Positions 52,415 through 61,347 of a DNA stretch of 64,000 bases are shown here, one piece after another. The stretch lies in contig JAGGHK010000002.1 of NCBI GenBank assembly GCA_024104275.1, positions 109,993 to 173,992 on the forward strand, written 5' to 3'. Made by a program: the position numbers and the translations under genes. The notes beneath the pieces are model-generated. The model was not told the origin of the DNA. It saw only the letters and a program-made list of their open reading frames with translations, and did no database searches. How positions within the stretch are numbered: the stretch's first letter is position 1; the number at the start of each line of letters is the position of its first letter. This DNA comes from Bifidobacterium sp. Its GTDB lineage: Bacteria > Actinomycetota > Actinomycetes > Actinomycetales > Bifidobacteriaceae.

Positions 52415-53950
52415 TCACTTCCCCACCCCGGCGTCGGCGACCTTGGCGTATTTGCCGAGCTCCGAGCGCACTTTGAGCATCGCGGTATAGGTGCAATAGA
52501 TATGTTTCGGCTTGCCTGGATCTGCCGTGACGAACTGGCGCACGGCTTCTTCGATATTCGTATCGGTTTTCGCGACTTTAACACCCTCGTATTCCAAGCG
52601 CAAAGCCATATCCCAAGCCCGTACGCCGGAAACCATTTCGACGCCGGTGCCTCGCAGCGAAGTGAAATCGACATCCCACAGCCAGCTCATGTCACGGCCG
52701 TCGGCATATTCGTCATTGATGACAATCATCGTATCGTGACCATCGGGTGCGAAGCTCGCCAGCGACATCCTGAATCCCATCGGGTTCTTGACCAGCAACA
52801 GCTCGACCGGGGCCTTGCCCACGGTAATGACCTCGCCGCGTCCGAATGCCGGAGTGACATGCGAAAGCGCCCGCATCAACCGTTCGTCGCGCGCCCTGGG
52901 CAGGGTGACGTCGGCGTTTTTGATTTCCTTGGTGACCGCACGAACCACGGCGAGCGCCGCTGCCGCGTTGAACAGGTTATAGACGCCCTCGAGCTGGACT
53001 TTCGTCTCGAATTCGGCATCGTCCATCACGAATTCCGCCTCGTGGTCACCCACGCGGTTCAGCACCACGTCCGCGAGACGCTGCGATGCCAGCGAATCTG
53101 CCATGGCCAAGGATGCTGAAACGGTCTCCCGCGCATCGAGTTTGGGAATGATCCTGTTACCTTCGGAATCGAATATGTCGTGCGAAGCCGCCATATCGAC
53201 TTTTGCAGCGGTTGCAGGCGCGACGGCACTGGCCAATGCCGTGTTGACGCCTTCCACCTTCGCCGCGGCCTTTTCGGCGGCAGACAGATCGCCGGCATGC
53301 ATGTCATCGTCGGAGGGGAACAGCTTGCGCAATTCGTCGGAAAGCCCGAAATACCTGACCTGCGTACCCTCTGGCACCACGTTCGCGAGCGCGGCTATCC
53401 GCCGGTCCTCACGATTCAAGACCACCGTTCCCGTCGTCGCTTCGGCAACGTGGCTCAAAAGCCGAGCGGTGTTGTCGATCTCGCCAAAACGGTCGAGCTG
53501 ATCACGCATAACGTTCAACAACAAGGAATACCGCGGCCTGACCTGATGCACAAAATGCACCGCGTACGCCTCGTCCAGCTCCAAGACCGCGATGTCCGCG
53601 TCGAGCTTGCCGGAAGCCGAAACTTCGGTGAGCAGCGCCGAGACGACCCCGCGAGTGAAGTTGGAGCCGGTGGGGTTGGTGAACACCTTCAGATTGAGGT
53701 CTTTGAGCATCGAGGCAATCATGCGGGTGGTCGTGGTCTTGCCGTTCGTACCGGAAACCAGCACAACGCCGTAAGGCAACTGACCAAGCGTGCGCGCCAA
53801 AAATCCGGGATCGATCGTCTCGACCACTTTGCCGGGGAATGCGCTGCCGCCATGACGCAGCAGGCGCGAAAGCCCACGAACCGCCTTGCCGATGGTCGGA
53901 GTGGCAAACGCGTTCCACGGCCTGCGAGGCGTTGAAGCAACCTTCGCCAT
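52415..53950 (-). CDS. murT: Lipid II isoglutaminyl synthase, MurT subunit
   Basis: MurT is the Mur-ligase-like partner of GatD. I set the start at 53950 (MAKVASTPRR, AAGGAAC site); upstream open codons are not conserved. It has 511 residues. The ATP loop SGTNGKTTTTRMI lies at about 70-82, the central domain has AVLELDEAY and LLLNVMRDQLDRFGE (about 140-154), and the C-terminal DUF1727 domain has LLLVKNPMGFR and VINDEYADGRDMSWLWDVDF. The zinc-ribbon cysteines found in the middle of MurT from staphylococci are absent; an Ala/Asp-rich insertion (about 205-250) occupies that place. Only one cysteine remains, near the C-terminus. Confidence 0.92.
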   Translation of the reverse strand: MAKVASTPRRPWNAFATPTIGKAVRGLSRLLRHGGSAFPGKVVETIDPGFLARTLGQLPYGVVLVSGTNGKTTTTRMIASMLKDLNLKVFTNPTGSNFTRGVVSALLTEVSASGKLDADIAVLELDEAYAVHFVHQVRPRYSLLLNVMRDQLDRFGEIDNTARLLSHVAEATTGTVVLNREDRRIAALANVVPEGTQVRYFGLSDELRKLFPSDDDMHAGDLSAAEKAAAKVEGVNTALASAVAPATAAKVDMAASHDIFDSEGNRIIPKLDARETVSASLAMADSLASQRLADVVLNRVGDHEAEFVMDDAEFETKVQLEGVYNLFNAAAALAVVRAVTKEIKNADVTLPRARDERLMRALSHVTPAFGRGEVITVGKAPVELLLVKNPMGFRMSLASFAPDGHDTMIVINDEYADGRDMSWLWDVDFTSLRGTGVEMVSGVRAWDMALRLEYEGVKVAKTDTNIEEAVRQFVTADPGKPKHIYCTYTAMLKVRSELGKYAKVADAGVGK

Positions 53951-54080
53951 ATTGCGTTCCTTATTGCCGGGATGGTTGGTTGCGTTAGTGTTGCCTTGAG
54001 TATTCATGATTACCGGCCTTGTGCGAACGATGATTGGATGATTCGTTGAAAGCCCATTGACCCTGTAGACTGCGTCAGCA

Positions 54081-55514
54081 TCAGACCCCCTGGTTGTAAT
54101 CCTGCGGCATATCGCGGAAACGAGAGTATTCACCTTGGAAGGCGAGCGGGAATGTGCCGGTTTTGCCGTTGCGGTGCTTGGCAAGGATGATGTCGGCCTC
54201 GCCCGGCCGGTCCTCTTCATTGTAGAAATCGGGACGATGGACGAGGAAGACGACGTCGGCGTCCTGCTCGATGGAACCGGACTCACGCAGATCGGCGAGT
54301 TGCGGCTTCTTGTCGTTACGCATCTCGGGGCCGCGGTTGAGCTGGGAAAGCGCGACCACAGGCACCTCAAGCTCCTTGGCCAGAAGCTTCAGCGCACGCG
54401 AAAATCCCGAGACCTCTTGCTGACGGCTTTCCTCCTGCTTGCCAGAGCTCATGAGCTGCAGGTAATCGATGATGACCAGTTTCAGGTCGTTGGTCTGTTT
54501 CAAACGGCGGCATTTCGCACGGATTTCCATCAGGCTCATGTTCGGGCTGTCGTCAAGGAACAGCGGCGCGTTTTGCATGGCCGTCCAGAAATCGTTCAGG
54601 GTGTTCCAGCGTTCCGGGGTCAGGCTGTCGTTGTCCGCGCGGCGCAAGGCGACCAGCGGGATGCCGGTTTCGGCGGAGATGATACGTTGCGCCAGCTCGG
54701 TTTTGCTCATCTCGAGCGAGAAGATGACGGTGGTCAGATTGTTGTGCAGCGCGGCAGAACGCGCGAAATCCACGCCCAAGGTCGACTTTCCCATCGCCGG
54801 GCGACCCGCCACCACGATCATCTGCCCGGGCTGCAGGCCTTGCGTTTCGTCGTCGATGCCTTTGAAGCCCGTCGGCACGCCTTTCTCTATGGTTCCGTTC
54901 TGCAAGGCGTCGAGCTGGTCGAGCGCATCGTGGACCACTGGACCGATGGCCTCGTAATCCTGCCGTACTTTGCCCACACTCATTTCGTAGACCTCGGACT
55001 GGGCCAGATTCACCACATCCTCGGCCTGCGAGCCTTCGGCGGAATAGCCGAGCTGCGCGATTTTCGTACCGGCGGCGATGACGTTGCGCAGAATGGCTCG
55101 TTGGTGAACAATCTCAGCATAATACGTTGCGTTAGCTGCGGTCGGCACCGAAGCCACCAAACTGTGCAGGTAATCAACGCCGCCCGCTTTTTCAAGGTTG
55201 CCGTCCTTCAGAAGTGCGTTGGCAACGAGAACAGCATCTACCGGTTCCGAAGCGGAGAACAATGTGATGATCGCTTCGTAGATGGTTTGGTGCTTGGGTT
55301 GGTAGAAATCGGTGACGTCGATCATCTGCGAGACTTCGCCGATGGCGTCCTTGCTCATGAGCATGCCACCCAATACCGCCATTTCCGCGTCGTCGTCGTG
55401 CGGGGGAACGCGGTCAAACAACGTCGCGTTATTTGCGGAAGTATCACTGTTGAACGTGCCTGTGTTGAAGTCGCTGTTTGTACGCGTTGAGTCCCAAGAT
55501 TTTCCGTCTGCCAT
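54081..55514 (-). CDS. dnaB: Replicative DNA helicase DnaB
   Basis: DnaB is the hexameric fork helicase. I chose the start MADGKSWDS at 55514; the 26 upstream codons look like leader. It has 477 residues, with no intein. The N-terminal domain begins RVPPHDDDAEMAVLGGMLMS (about 35-54). The RecA-like domain has GRPAMGKSTLGVDFAR (Walker A, about 232-247), VIIDYLQLM (Walker B, about 340-348) and SQLNRGPEMR...KPQLADLRESGSIEQDADVV. A cluster of DnaA boxes lies just upstream. murT and gatD follow on the same strand after 130 bp. Confidence 0.96.
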   Translation of the reverse strand: MADGKSWDSTRTNSDFNTGTFNSDTSANNATLFDRVPPHDDDAEMAVLGGMLMSKDAIGEVSQMIDVTDFYQPKHQTIYEAIITLFSASEPVDAVLVANALLKDGNLEKAGGVDYLHSLVASVPTAANATYYAEIVHQRAILRNVIAAGTKIAQLGYSAEGSQAEDVVNLAQSEVYEMSVGKVRQDYEAIGPVVHDALDQLDALQNGTIEKGVPTGFKGIDDETQGLQPGQMIVVAGRPAMGKSTLGVDFARSAALHNNLTTVIFSLEMSKTELAQRIISAETGIPLVALRRADNDSLTPERWNTLNDFWTAMQNAPLFLDDSPNMSLMEIRAKCRRLKQTNDLKLVIIDYLQLMSSGKQEESRQQEVSGFSRALKLLAKELEVPVVALSQLNRGPEMRNDKKPQLADLRESGSIEQDADVVFLVHRPDFYNEEDRPGEADIILAKHRNGKTGTFPLAFQGEYSRFRDMPQDYNQGV

Positions 55515-55647
55515 GCCGTCAAGCTTAACCAAATCACCGTAAAAAATCAGCGTTTCGTGCGCGCTTCCTCCCAAAGCTCTACAACGCAACAATGAAAATG
55601 TTCATTTCACTTTCTACCTCACATGGCGACACGCACGGGCTTTTATC

Positions 55648-55751
55648 TGTGGATAAGAAAATATGTTATCCACATTTTGGGCGTGTCATTGGGGACAATG
55701 CGCAAAGTTATCCACACCATGGGGATAACTCTGTGTACAACGTGGGGATAG
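55648..55751. promoter_or_regulatory. DnaA-box cluster upstream of dnaB
   Basis: Three perfect TTATCCACA boxes lie at 55648-55656 (minus orientation), 55666-55674 and 55708-55716 (plus). One-mismatch copies TGGGGATAA (55720-55728) and a weaker TGGGGATAG (55743-55751) follow. AT-rich DNA (about 55800-55920) lies next to them. The gap 55515-55975 has no gene. DnaA-controlled dnaB expression, a DnaA titration site or an origin-like element are possible; which one is not decidable from sequence. Confidence 0.8.
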
Positions 55752-55919
55752 CGACCTCGTTATCGATTTGCGATTTGCGTAAAATCTCATCTTGTGATAG
55801 CTCGTTCATCTTTTGAACTGACGCCCAACGAACATTTTCTTATATGGTTTTTAGAGACGAAATATATTGGTTTTGTCTCAAAAATACAATCGAAAGATAT
55901 ACGCATTGTTAAAATAAAA

Positions 55920-55952
55920 AATCTCCCCGCCGGCACACCCAGCGAGGAGATT
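55920..55952 (-). terminator. Terminator of murA
   Basis: AATCTCC-CCGC and GCG-GGAGATT form a stem around CGGCACACCCA. On the minus strand it ends with TTTTTTATTTT, 24 bp past the murA stop. Confidence 0.85.
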
Positions 55953-55975
55953 GAAAAGTCGGAAATACGAAACCG

Positions 55976-57301
55976 TCAGTCGAAATCGGCACCGAGGGCG
56001 GCAAGTTTGCCACGGAAGTCGGCGTAGCCGCGGTCGATGAGGCTAATGCCTTGCACGTTCGACGGGCCGTTGGCCGCGAGCGCCGCGATCAGGTGGCTGA
56101 AGCCACCGCGCAGATCCGGCACGTCGATGTCACGTCCTTCGAGCGGCGTGGGCCCGAAGATGACGGCGGAGTGCTTGTAATTGCGCTGCTGGAAACGGCA
56201 CGGCAGACTGCCAAGGCATTCGCGGTAGAGCTGGATGGTCGCGCCCATCTGCACCAGCGGCTTGGTGAAGCCGAAGCGGTTCTCGTAGACGGTTTCATGC
56301 ACGATCGAGAGACCGTTGGCCTGCGTCAGCGCGACGACGAGCGGCTGCTGCCAGTCGGTCATGAAGCCGGGGTGCACGTCGGTCTCGATGGCCACGGGCT
56401 TCAAATCCCCACCCGGATGCCAGAAACGGATGCCGTCGTCGGTGACATCGAACTCGCCGCCGATCTTGCGGTAGACGTTCAGGAACGTCATCATCTCGGG
56501 CTGCGTGGCACCTTTCACGAAGATGTCGCCGTGAGTCGCGAGCGCGGCGGAGGCCCAGGAAGCGGCCTCGATGCGGTCGGTCAGCGCGGTGTGTGTGAAG
56601 CCTTTGAGCGTCTTGACGCCCTCAATGCGGAAGGTACGGTCGACGTCGACGGAAATCAATGCACCCATCTTCTGCAGCACGGCGACCAAGTCCATGATCT
56701 CGGGCTCGGTGGCGGCACCGGAAAGTTCGGTCTTGCCCTCGGCCTGAACCGCGGCCAGAAGCGTCTGCTCGGTCGCGCCTACGGACGGATACGGAAGGTG
56801 AATCTTCGCGCCGTGCAGGCCGTTGGGAGCGGTGATATGGATGCCGTCGCTATGCTCCTTGTCGACGTTGGCGCCGAGCTTGCGCAGCGTCTCCAGATGG
56901 AAGTCGATCGGCCGGCCGCCGATGTTGCATCCGCCGAGCTGCGGAATGAACGCCTCGCCCAAGCGGTGCAGCAGTGGGCCCGAGAACAGAATCGGGATGC
57001 GCGATGAGCCGGAAAGGGTGTCCACGTCGGCCACGTCGGCAAGCCGGACATTGCTCGCGTCGATCTTCAACGTGCCTTTGGAATCGTCCCAATCCACGGT
57101 CGCGCCATGCAGACGCAGCAGGTCGGAGACGACGTGGACATCACGGATCTCAGGGACATTTTTCAAGACGGAAACGCCGGGCGCGAGCAGCGCGGCCACC
57201 ATGGCCTTGCTTACGAAATTCTTGGCTCCGCGCACCTTGATCGTACCGTTGAGCGGTTTGCCGCCTTCGACGTGCAGGACGTCTTGTGTAGTATCTGCCA
57301 A
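55976..57301 (-). CDS. murA: UDP-N-acetylglucosamine 1-carboxyvinyltransferase
   Basis: MurA starts peptidoglycan synthesis by adding enolpyruvate to UDP-GlcNAc. I favour TTG 57301 (reading MADTTQDVLHV) because AGAGG lies six bases upstream; TTG 57307 is the alternative. It has about 441 residues, normal length. The N-terminal lysine is in KVRGAKNFVSKAM (about 22-34). The fosfomycin-target loop keeps its cysteine (QLGGCNIGGRPIDFH, about 126-140). VHETVYENRF and the DLRGGF segment near the C-terminus complete the family pattern. It is monocistronic on the minus strand with its own terminator. Confidence 0.95.
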   Translation of the reverse strand: MADTTQDVLHVEGGKPLNGTIKVRGAKNFVSKAMVAALLAPGVSVLKNVPEIRDVHVVSDLLRLHGATVDWDDSKGTLKIDASNVRLADVADVDTLSGSSRIPILFSGPLLHRLGEAFIPQLGGCNIGGRPIDFHLETLRKLGANVDKEHSDGIHITAPNGLHGAKIHLPYPSVGATEQTLLAAVQAEGKTELSGAATEPEIMDLVAVLQKMGALISVDVDRTFRIEGVKTLKGFTHTALTDRIEAASWASAALATHGDIFVKGATQPEMMTFLNVYRKIGGEFDVTDDGIRFWHPGGDLKPVAIETDVHPGFMTDWQQPLVVALTQANGLSIVHETVYENRFGFTKPLVQMGATIQLYRECLGSLPCRFQQRNYKHSAVIFGPTPLEGRDIDVPDLRGGFSHLIAALAANGPSNVQGISLIDRGYADFRGKLAALGADFD

Positions 57302-57795
57302 AATCAACCTCTTTCGTCGGCCCTCTACTAAGCGAGCTCACTACTACATAGTGTGCCACAGCGGTTGTGGTGGCTCGGTGAAGCTCGGCCCAAAATGCGC
57401 CCGAGGCCGAACGGACATCCAGTCTGGCCATAACCAAACAGACGCGTCCATCTGCCCAAATCCACCAATAGTGTCCCGAATCCCTCAAATATCTCTCTCA
57501 GGACACTGTTGGCGCGCCAAGCAGGGCCTTATATCCTAATTATCAATAGAATCTCGCGTTGAAGAACATGTTGGCGCGCCAAGTTAGCCCTTTTAGGCAG
57601 AAATCTCGTCTATTTGCAAATTTTCGATAGTCTTGGCGCGCCAAGTAGACCGTTAAAAGACGATTACGAGCAAAATCTTCCGTTTTCGGGCAACTTGGCG
57701 CGCCAAGAGGTAGCATTTATACCGAATTTCACATCATATATCGCTTATTTTGGGCACATGACTACGCCCGCGAAAGAACCGATGCGGATTCCGGA
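57302..57795. other. Intergenic region leuD/murA with array C
   Basis: These 494 bp carry the murA leader (57302-57507), which contains the small hairpin CCACA...TGTGG near 57356-57371, and then array C. No gene or clear terminator for leuD was seen. Confidence 0.5.
57508..57707. repeat. 62-bp-period palindrome array C (4 copies)
   Basis: The core TTGGCGCGCCAA lies in 57508-57521, 57570-57583, 57632-57645 and 57694-57707, with every step exactly 62 bp. The first two copies have G instead of C at the outer left position. The three 48-bp spacers differ but keep AATCT/ATTTG at spacer positions 29-33 and a mid-spacer dyad (GATT...AATC in the third). The last copy is followed by AGGTA, as in array B and at the window start. 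The array lies between the 3' end of leuD and the start region of murA. Confidence 0.95.
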
Positions 57796-58476
57796 CTACG
57801 CATCGATGGGCCCAGCCCACGCGCTATCGTCCACCGGACGGGCGGACCTGACCGGCTCTTCGGGGGCATGCTTGGCAGGGAGGGTCTTGGGCTTGAAGGG
57901 GAAGCGCTGAGCGCGCATCTTTTCGTAGTCGGCGATGGCGTCCTCGTGCTGCAGCGTCAGGTCGATGTCGTCGTAGCCGTTCATCAGGCGCCAGCGCGTG
58001 TAATCGTTGACCTCGAAGGGCAGGGTGACGTCACCGCAGGTCACAGTGCGCTCCTTGAGATCAACGGTCATATCGCGGCCGGGCTCTTCTTCCAACAACT
58101 TCCAAAGCAGCTCGACGCTTTCCTGCGGCATGATGGCGGCCAGCACACCGTTCTTGGCGGTGTTGCCATAGAAGATGTCCGCAAAACGAGGGCTGATGAT
58201 GACGCGGAATCCGTAATCCCGCAGCGCCCAAACCGCGTGCTCACGCGACGAACCTATGCCGAAATCTGGACCGGCGACAAGAATCTTGCCCTTGTTCTGA
58301 TACTCGGGCTTGTTCAGGATGAAGTCCGGGTCACGTCGCCACGCATAGAACAGCGCGTCCTCGAAGCCCGTCTTGGTGACGCGCTTCAAAAAGACCGCGG
58401 GGATAATCTGGTCGGTGTCAACGTTCGAACGCCGAAGCGGGACACCGACGCCGGTGACCTGCGTAAGTTTCTCCAT
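57796..58476 (-). CDS. leuD: 3-isopropylmalate dehydratase, small subunit
   Basis: LeuD completes the leucine-pathway isomerase with LeuC. It has 226 residues, within the family range. It begins [20 protein letters not shown], then [13 protein letters not shown]. It carries the swivel-domain motif [17 protein letters not shown] (about 69-85) and the ending with [24 protein letters not shown] precedes the ATG. It is separated from leuC by 288 bp carrying a 62-bp-period hairpin array, whereas leuC and leuD are usually almost adjacent, so differential expression is likely. Confidence 0.95.
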   Translation of the reverse strand: MEKLTQVTGVGVPLRRSNVDTDQIIPAVFLKRVTKTGFEDALFYAWRRDPDFILNKPEYQNKGKILVAGPDFGIGSSREHAVWALRDYGFRVIISPRFADIFYGNTAKNGVLAAIMPQESVELLWKLLEEEPGRDMTVDLKERTVTCGDVTLPFEVNDYTRWRLMNGYDDIDLTLQHEDAIADYEKMRAQRFPFKPKTLPAKHAPEEPVRSARPVDDSAWAGPIDA

Positions 58477-58557
58477 AATGTTGCTTCCTTATATTCCTAA
58501 AAGTTCCTCATGTTCCAAATGCTAAATTCGCCTGGTCGGCAAGCCATCCCACGGCCT

Positions 58558-58672
58558 AATTGTGTCTTTTTACTTGCGCTGAAAGCCGTTCCAAGTAAAA
58601 AGACACATTTGGCGGGTCTATTTATGCCTTTTTACTTAGATGCCGTCAGCAAGCAAGTAAAAAGACACAATT
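58558..58672. repeat. 62-bp-period hairpin array (family 2, 2 copies) between leuC and leuD
   Basis: TGTGTCTTTTTACTTG (58561-58576) and CAAGTAAAAAGACACA (58592-58607) form a perfect 16-bp stem with a 15-nt loop. A second unit repeats both arms exactly 62 bp later: CTTTTTACTT at 58628 and CAAGTAAAAAGACACA at 58654-58669. Its left arm has changed at two or three positions. The outermost arms (58558-58576 and 58654-58672) are perfect complements over 19 bp. The dyads are 31 bp apart. It lies in the leuC-leuD gap and could act as attenuator or RNA-processing site. Confidence 0.93.
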
Positions 58673-58764
58673 GGCTTGGCCATTAGCTGCTTGCATTGCT
58701 TACGTCGCTACCGAACGAACACGGATAGCCACACCAAGCAATACGAGCAGCCGCAGGCATTGCG

Positions 58765-60168
58765 TTACAGGTCGGCGGGGCTGGAAATCGTGCCGCGGAT
58801 GGCGGTGGCGGCGGCGACCAGCGGCGAGGCCAGATGCGTGCGCCCGCCCTTGCCCTGACGGCCTTCGAAGTTACGGTTGGAGGTCGAAACCGAGCGTTCG
58901 CCGGACACGAGCTTGTCCGGGTTCATCCCGAGACACATCGAGCAGCCGGCGTTGCGCCATTCCGCGCCGAAATCCTCGAAGACCTTGTCAAGCCCTTCGT
59001 CCTCGGCCTGCAGGCGGGCGCGGGACGAGGCCGGCACGACCAGCACGCGGTGGATGGAATCGGCCTTGTGATGGCCCTTCATCACCGACGCGGCGGCACG
59101 AAGGTCCTCGATGCGGCCGTTGGTGCAGGAGCCGATGAAGACGGTATCTACCGGAATCGACTTGATCGGCGTTCCGGGCTTCAGACCCATATATTCCAAC
59201 GCGGATTGCGTGGCCTGACGCTGCTCGGCGTCGGCGATATCGGCCGGGTCGGGCACATTGGCGCTAATCGGCGCGCCTTGGCCGGGGTTGGTGCCCCACG
59301 TGACGTAAGGCACGAGGTCGGCGGCATTGATGGTGACTTCCTTATCGAACGTTGCGTCGTCGTCGGTTTTGAGGGTCTTCCAATAGGCCACGGCCTTGTC
59401 CCACATCTCGCCGGTCGGCGCGTAGGGGCGGCCCTTCAAGTACTCGAAGGTGGTCTCGTCGGGGGCGATCATGCCTGCGCGGGCACCGGCCTCGATGGAC
59501 ATGTTGCAGATGGTCATGCGGGCATCCATGGAAAGTGAACGGATCGCGGAACCGCGGTATTCGATGACGTGGCCCTGCCCGCCGCCGATACCGATTTTGG
59601 CGATGATGGCCAGAATGATGTCTTTGGCAGTCACGCCTTTGGGCAGTTCGCCTTCGACGTTGACGGCCATGGTCTTGAACGGCTTGAGCGACAAGGTCTG
59701 CGTGGCCATGACGTGCTCGACCTCGGAGGTGCCGATGCCGAAGGCGAGCGCCCCGAACGCGCCGTGCGTGGAGGTGTGGGAGTCGCCGCAGACAATGGTC
59801 ATGCCCGGCTGCGTCAGGCCGAGGTTCGGCGCGAAAGCGTGGACGATGCCCTGGTCAGCGTCGCCGAGCGGATGAAGCAGCACCCCGAATTCCTTGCAGT
59901 TCTTCTCCAACGTGCTCAGCTGCTTGGCGGAGGTCTTGTCCGGATTGGGCTTGTCGATGTCGACCGTAGGCGTGTTGTGGTCTTCGGTGGCGATCAGCAG
60001 GTCGGTGTGGCGCGGCTTGCGCCCGGCCAGTCGCAGGCCCTCGAACGCCTGTGGACTGGTGACCTCGTGCATGAGCATGAGGTCGATATAAATCAGGTCC
60101 GGGGCACCGTCTTTGCCCTGGTACACCAGGTGATCGGCCCAGACTTTTTGCGCCAATGTGCTTGCCAT
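58765..60168 (-). CDS. leuC: 3-isopropylmalate dehydratase, large subunit
   Basis: LeuC isomerises 2- to 3-isopropylmalate in leucine synthesis and carries a 4Fe-4S cluster. It has 467 residues, normal length. It begins [15 protein letters not shown]. Visible are [20 protein letters not shown] (about 131-150), the cluster ligands [13 protein letters not shown] (about 347-359) and [11 protein letters not shown] (about 408-418), and [24 protein letters not shown] precedes the ATG. It is divergent from an IclR regulator of the LtbR/NdgR type, which normally controls leuCD in actinobacteria. Confidence 0.96.
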   Translation of the reverse strand: MASTLAQKVWADHLVYQGKDGAPDLIYIDLMLMHEVTSPQAFEGLRLAGRKPRHTDLLIATEDHNTPTVDIDKPNPDKTSAKQLSTLEKNCKEFGVLLHPLGDADQGIVHAFAPNLGLTQPGMTIVCGDSHTSTHGAFGALAFGIGTSEVEHVMATQTLSLKPFKTMAVNVEGELPKGVTAKDIILAIIAKIGIGGGQGHVIEYRGSAIRSLSMDARMTICNMSIEAGARAGMIAPDETTFEYLKGRPYAPTGEMWDKAVAYWKTLKTDDDATFDKEVTINAADLVPYVTWGTNPGQGAPISANVPDPADIADAEQRQATQSALEYMGLKPGTPIKSIPVDTVFIGSCTNGRIEDLRAAASVMKGHHKADSIHRVLVVPASSRARLQAEDEGLDKVFEDFGAEWRNAGCSMCLGMNPDKLVSGERSVSTSNRNFEGRQGKGGRTHLASPLVAAATAIRGTISSPADL

Positions 60169-60238
60169 ACGACCTCCTATCGTCGGTTTTGGAGCCGCCG
60201 CTCCGTCAATACTTCGGCCATGCGGATTTTTGTGGTGA

Positions 60239-60268
60239 TGTGTAGTTCTGAGTATCGGTGTTTGTCAA
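60239..60268 (-). promoter_or_regulatory. leuC promoter
   Basis: On the minus strand TTGACA (complement of 60263-60268) is followed after 18 bp by TACACA (complement of 60239-60244). The -35 touches the inverted repeat at 60268-60296, so a regulator bound there would interfere with polymerase. Confidence 0.6.
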
Positions 60269-60296
60269 CAATATGGACATCTTTGTTTCATATTGT
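60268..60296. promoter_or_regulatory. Inverted repeat between leuC and iclR
   Basis: ACAATATG (60268-60275) and CATATTGT (60289-60296) form a perfect 8-bp inverted repeat with a 13-bp spacer in the divergent promoter region. It is a candidate operator for the IclR protein. This is inferred from position and from the known LtbR-leuCD arrangement in corynebacteria. Confidence 0.6.
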
Positions 60297-60324
60297 GAGA
60301 TGAATGAAATGATAGACCCCACTG

Positions 60325-60330
60325 TATAAT
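60325..60330 (+). promoter_or_regulatory. -10 box of iclR gene, near-leaderless mRNA
   Basis: TATAAT ends only 8 bp before the ATG at 60339. Transcription should start at or one or two bases before the start codon, and no ribosome site is present, so the mRNA is probably leaderless. Confidence 0.6.
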
Positions 60331-60338
60331 ATTCATGT

Positions 60339-61163
60339 ATGGACTCAGTATCAAAGGATTCCCAAGCGGCGCGGACCATACGCGCGCCCCAAGCAACAGG
60401 CAATGCTGCCCAAAACTCGAATCGCGCCCCTATTCGCGATGAGATTCATTCCGGGGTCGGGGTCCTCGATAAGACGGTCAAGATTCTTAAGGCCCTGGAG
60501 AGCGGGCCGTCCACATTAGGCCAGCTCGTTGCGGCAACCGGACTTGCTCGTCCTACCGCACATCGCCTGGCCATTGCGCTGGAACGTCATCGTTTCGTCC
60601 TACGCGACCAACATGGGCGCTTCATCCTAGGTTCGCGGTTCGCCGAACTGGCAATCGCCGCCGGCGAAGACCGCTTGCTGACGGCCGCCGGACCAATCCT
60701 TCAAACACTTTTAGATCGCACCGGCGAATCCGCGCAAATCTACCGCCGCCAAGGCGACCAGCGCGTCTGCATCGCCGCCGTCGAACGCGCCAGCGGGCTG
60801 CACGATTCCATCCCCGTGGGCGCCATTCTTTCGATGCAGGCCGGCAGCGCCGCGCAGATACTCGTCGCCTGGGAAGATTCCGAACGGTTGCATCAGGGTC
60901 TGCGCCACGCCAAATTCACGACTTCCACGCTGGCGACCGTCCGTCGCCGCGGCTGGGCCGATTCCGTCAACGAACGCGAGGAAGGCGTCTGCTCGGTCTC
61001 CGCGCCGATCCGCAACTCCTCCGGCCAGGTCATCGCTGCCATCTCCATCTCCGGCCCCTCCGGCCGCATGGGCTCCTCCCCGGGCCGCCGCTACGCCCCA
61101 TACGTCATGGCCGGCGGCAAATACCTGACCAACGCCCTGATGAAGGCCAGCGCCGGACGTTAA
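60339..61163 (+). CDS. IclR-family regulator (LtbR/NdgR-like)
   Basis: This is a 274-residue IclR-type regulator. The first 35 residues are a variable Ala/Asn-rich arm. The winged helix is at about 36-95 (GVLDKTVKILKALESGPSTLGQLVAATGLARPTAHRLAIALE, in order). The effector domain follows, with GESAQIYRRQGDQRVCIAAVERASGLHDSIPVG (two blocks) and EREEGVCSVSAPIRNSSGQVIAAISISGPSGRM at the end. Divergent position next to leuC is that of LtbR (Corynebacterium) and NdgR (Streptomyces), repressors of leucine genes. The same role is inferred here. Confidence 0.9.
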   Translation: MDSVSKDSQAARTIRAPQATGNAAQNSNRAPIRDEIHSGVGVLDKTVKILKALESGPSTLGQLVAATGLARPTAHRLAIALERHRFVLRDQHGRFILGSRFAELAIAAGEDRLLTAAGPILQTLLDRTGESAQIYRRQGDQRVCIAAVERASGLHDSIPVGAILSMQAGSAAQILVAWEDSERLHQGLRHAKFTTSTLATVRRRGWADSVNEREEGVCSVSAPIRNSSGQVIAAISISGPSGRMGSSPGRRYAPYVMAGGKYLTNALMKASAGR

Positions 61164-61185
61164 ACGCCTTCACCGTTTATGCAAT

Positions 61186-61226
61186 AAAAATCCGGATACC
61201 CACTGCAAGCGGGCACCCGGATTTTT
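61186..61226 (+). terminator. Terminator of iclR gene
   Basis: AAAAATCCGG (61186-61195) pairs with CCGGATTTTT (61217-61226), with partial extension inward. The symmetric A/T ends make it usable from both sides. The 378-bp gap up to 61541 otherwise holds the 23-bp repeat block. Confidence 0.85.
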
Positions 61227-61347
61227 CAAAGGTATACCGACGAATATACGTTTCTATCGACGCCCTCGAAATTGTCTTGTACCGAGTTCATTGACTGAAT
61301 CGACACGCCTTAAATAATAAATCCTGATTATTTATATCCGAATTTGC

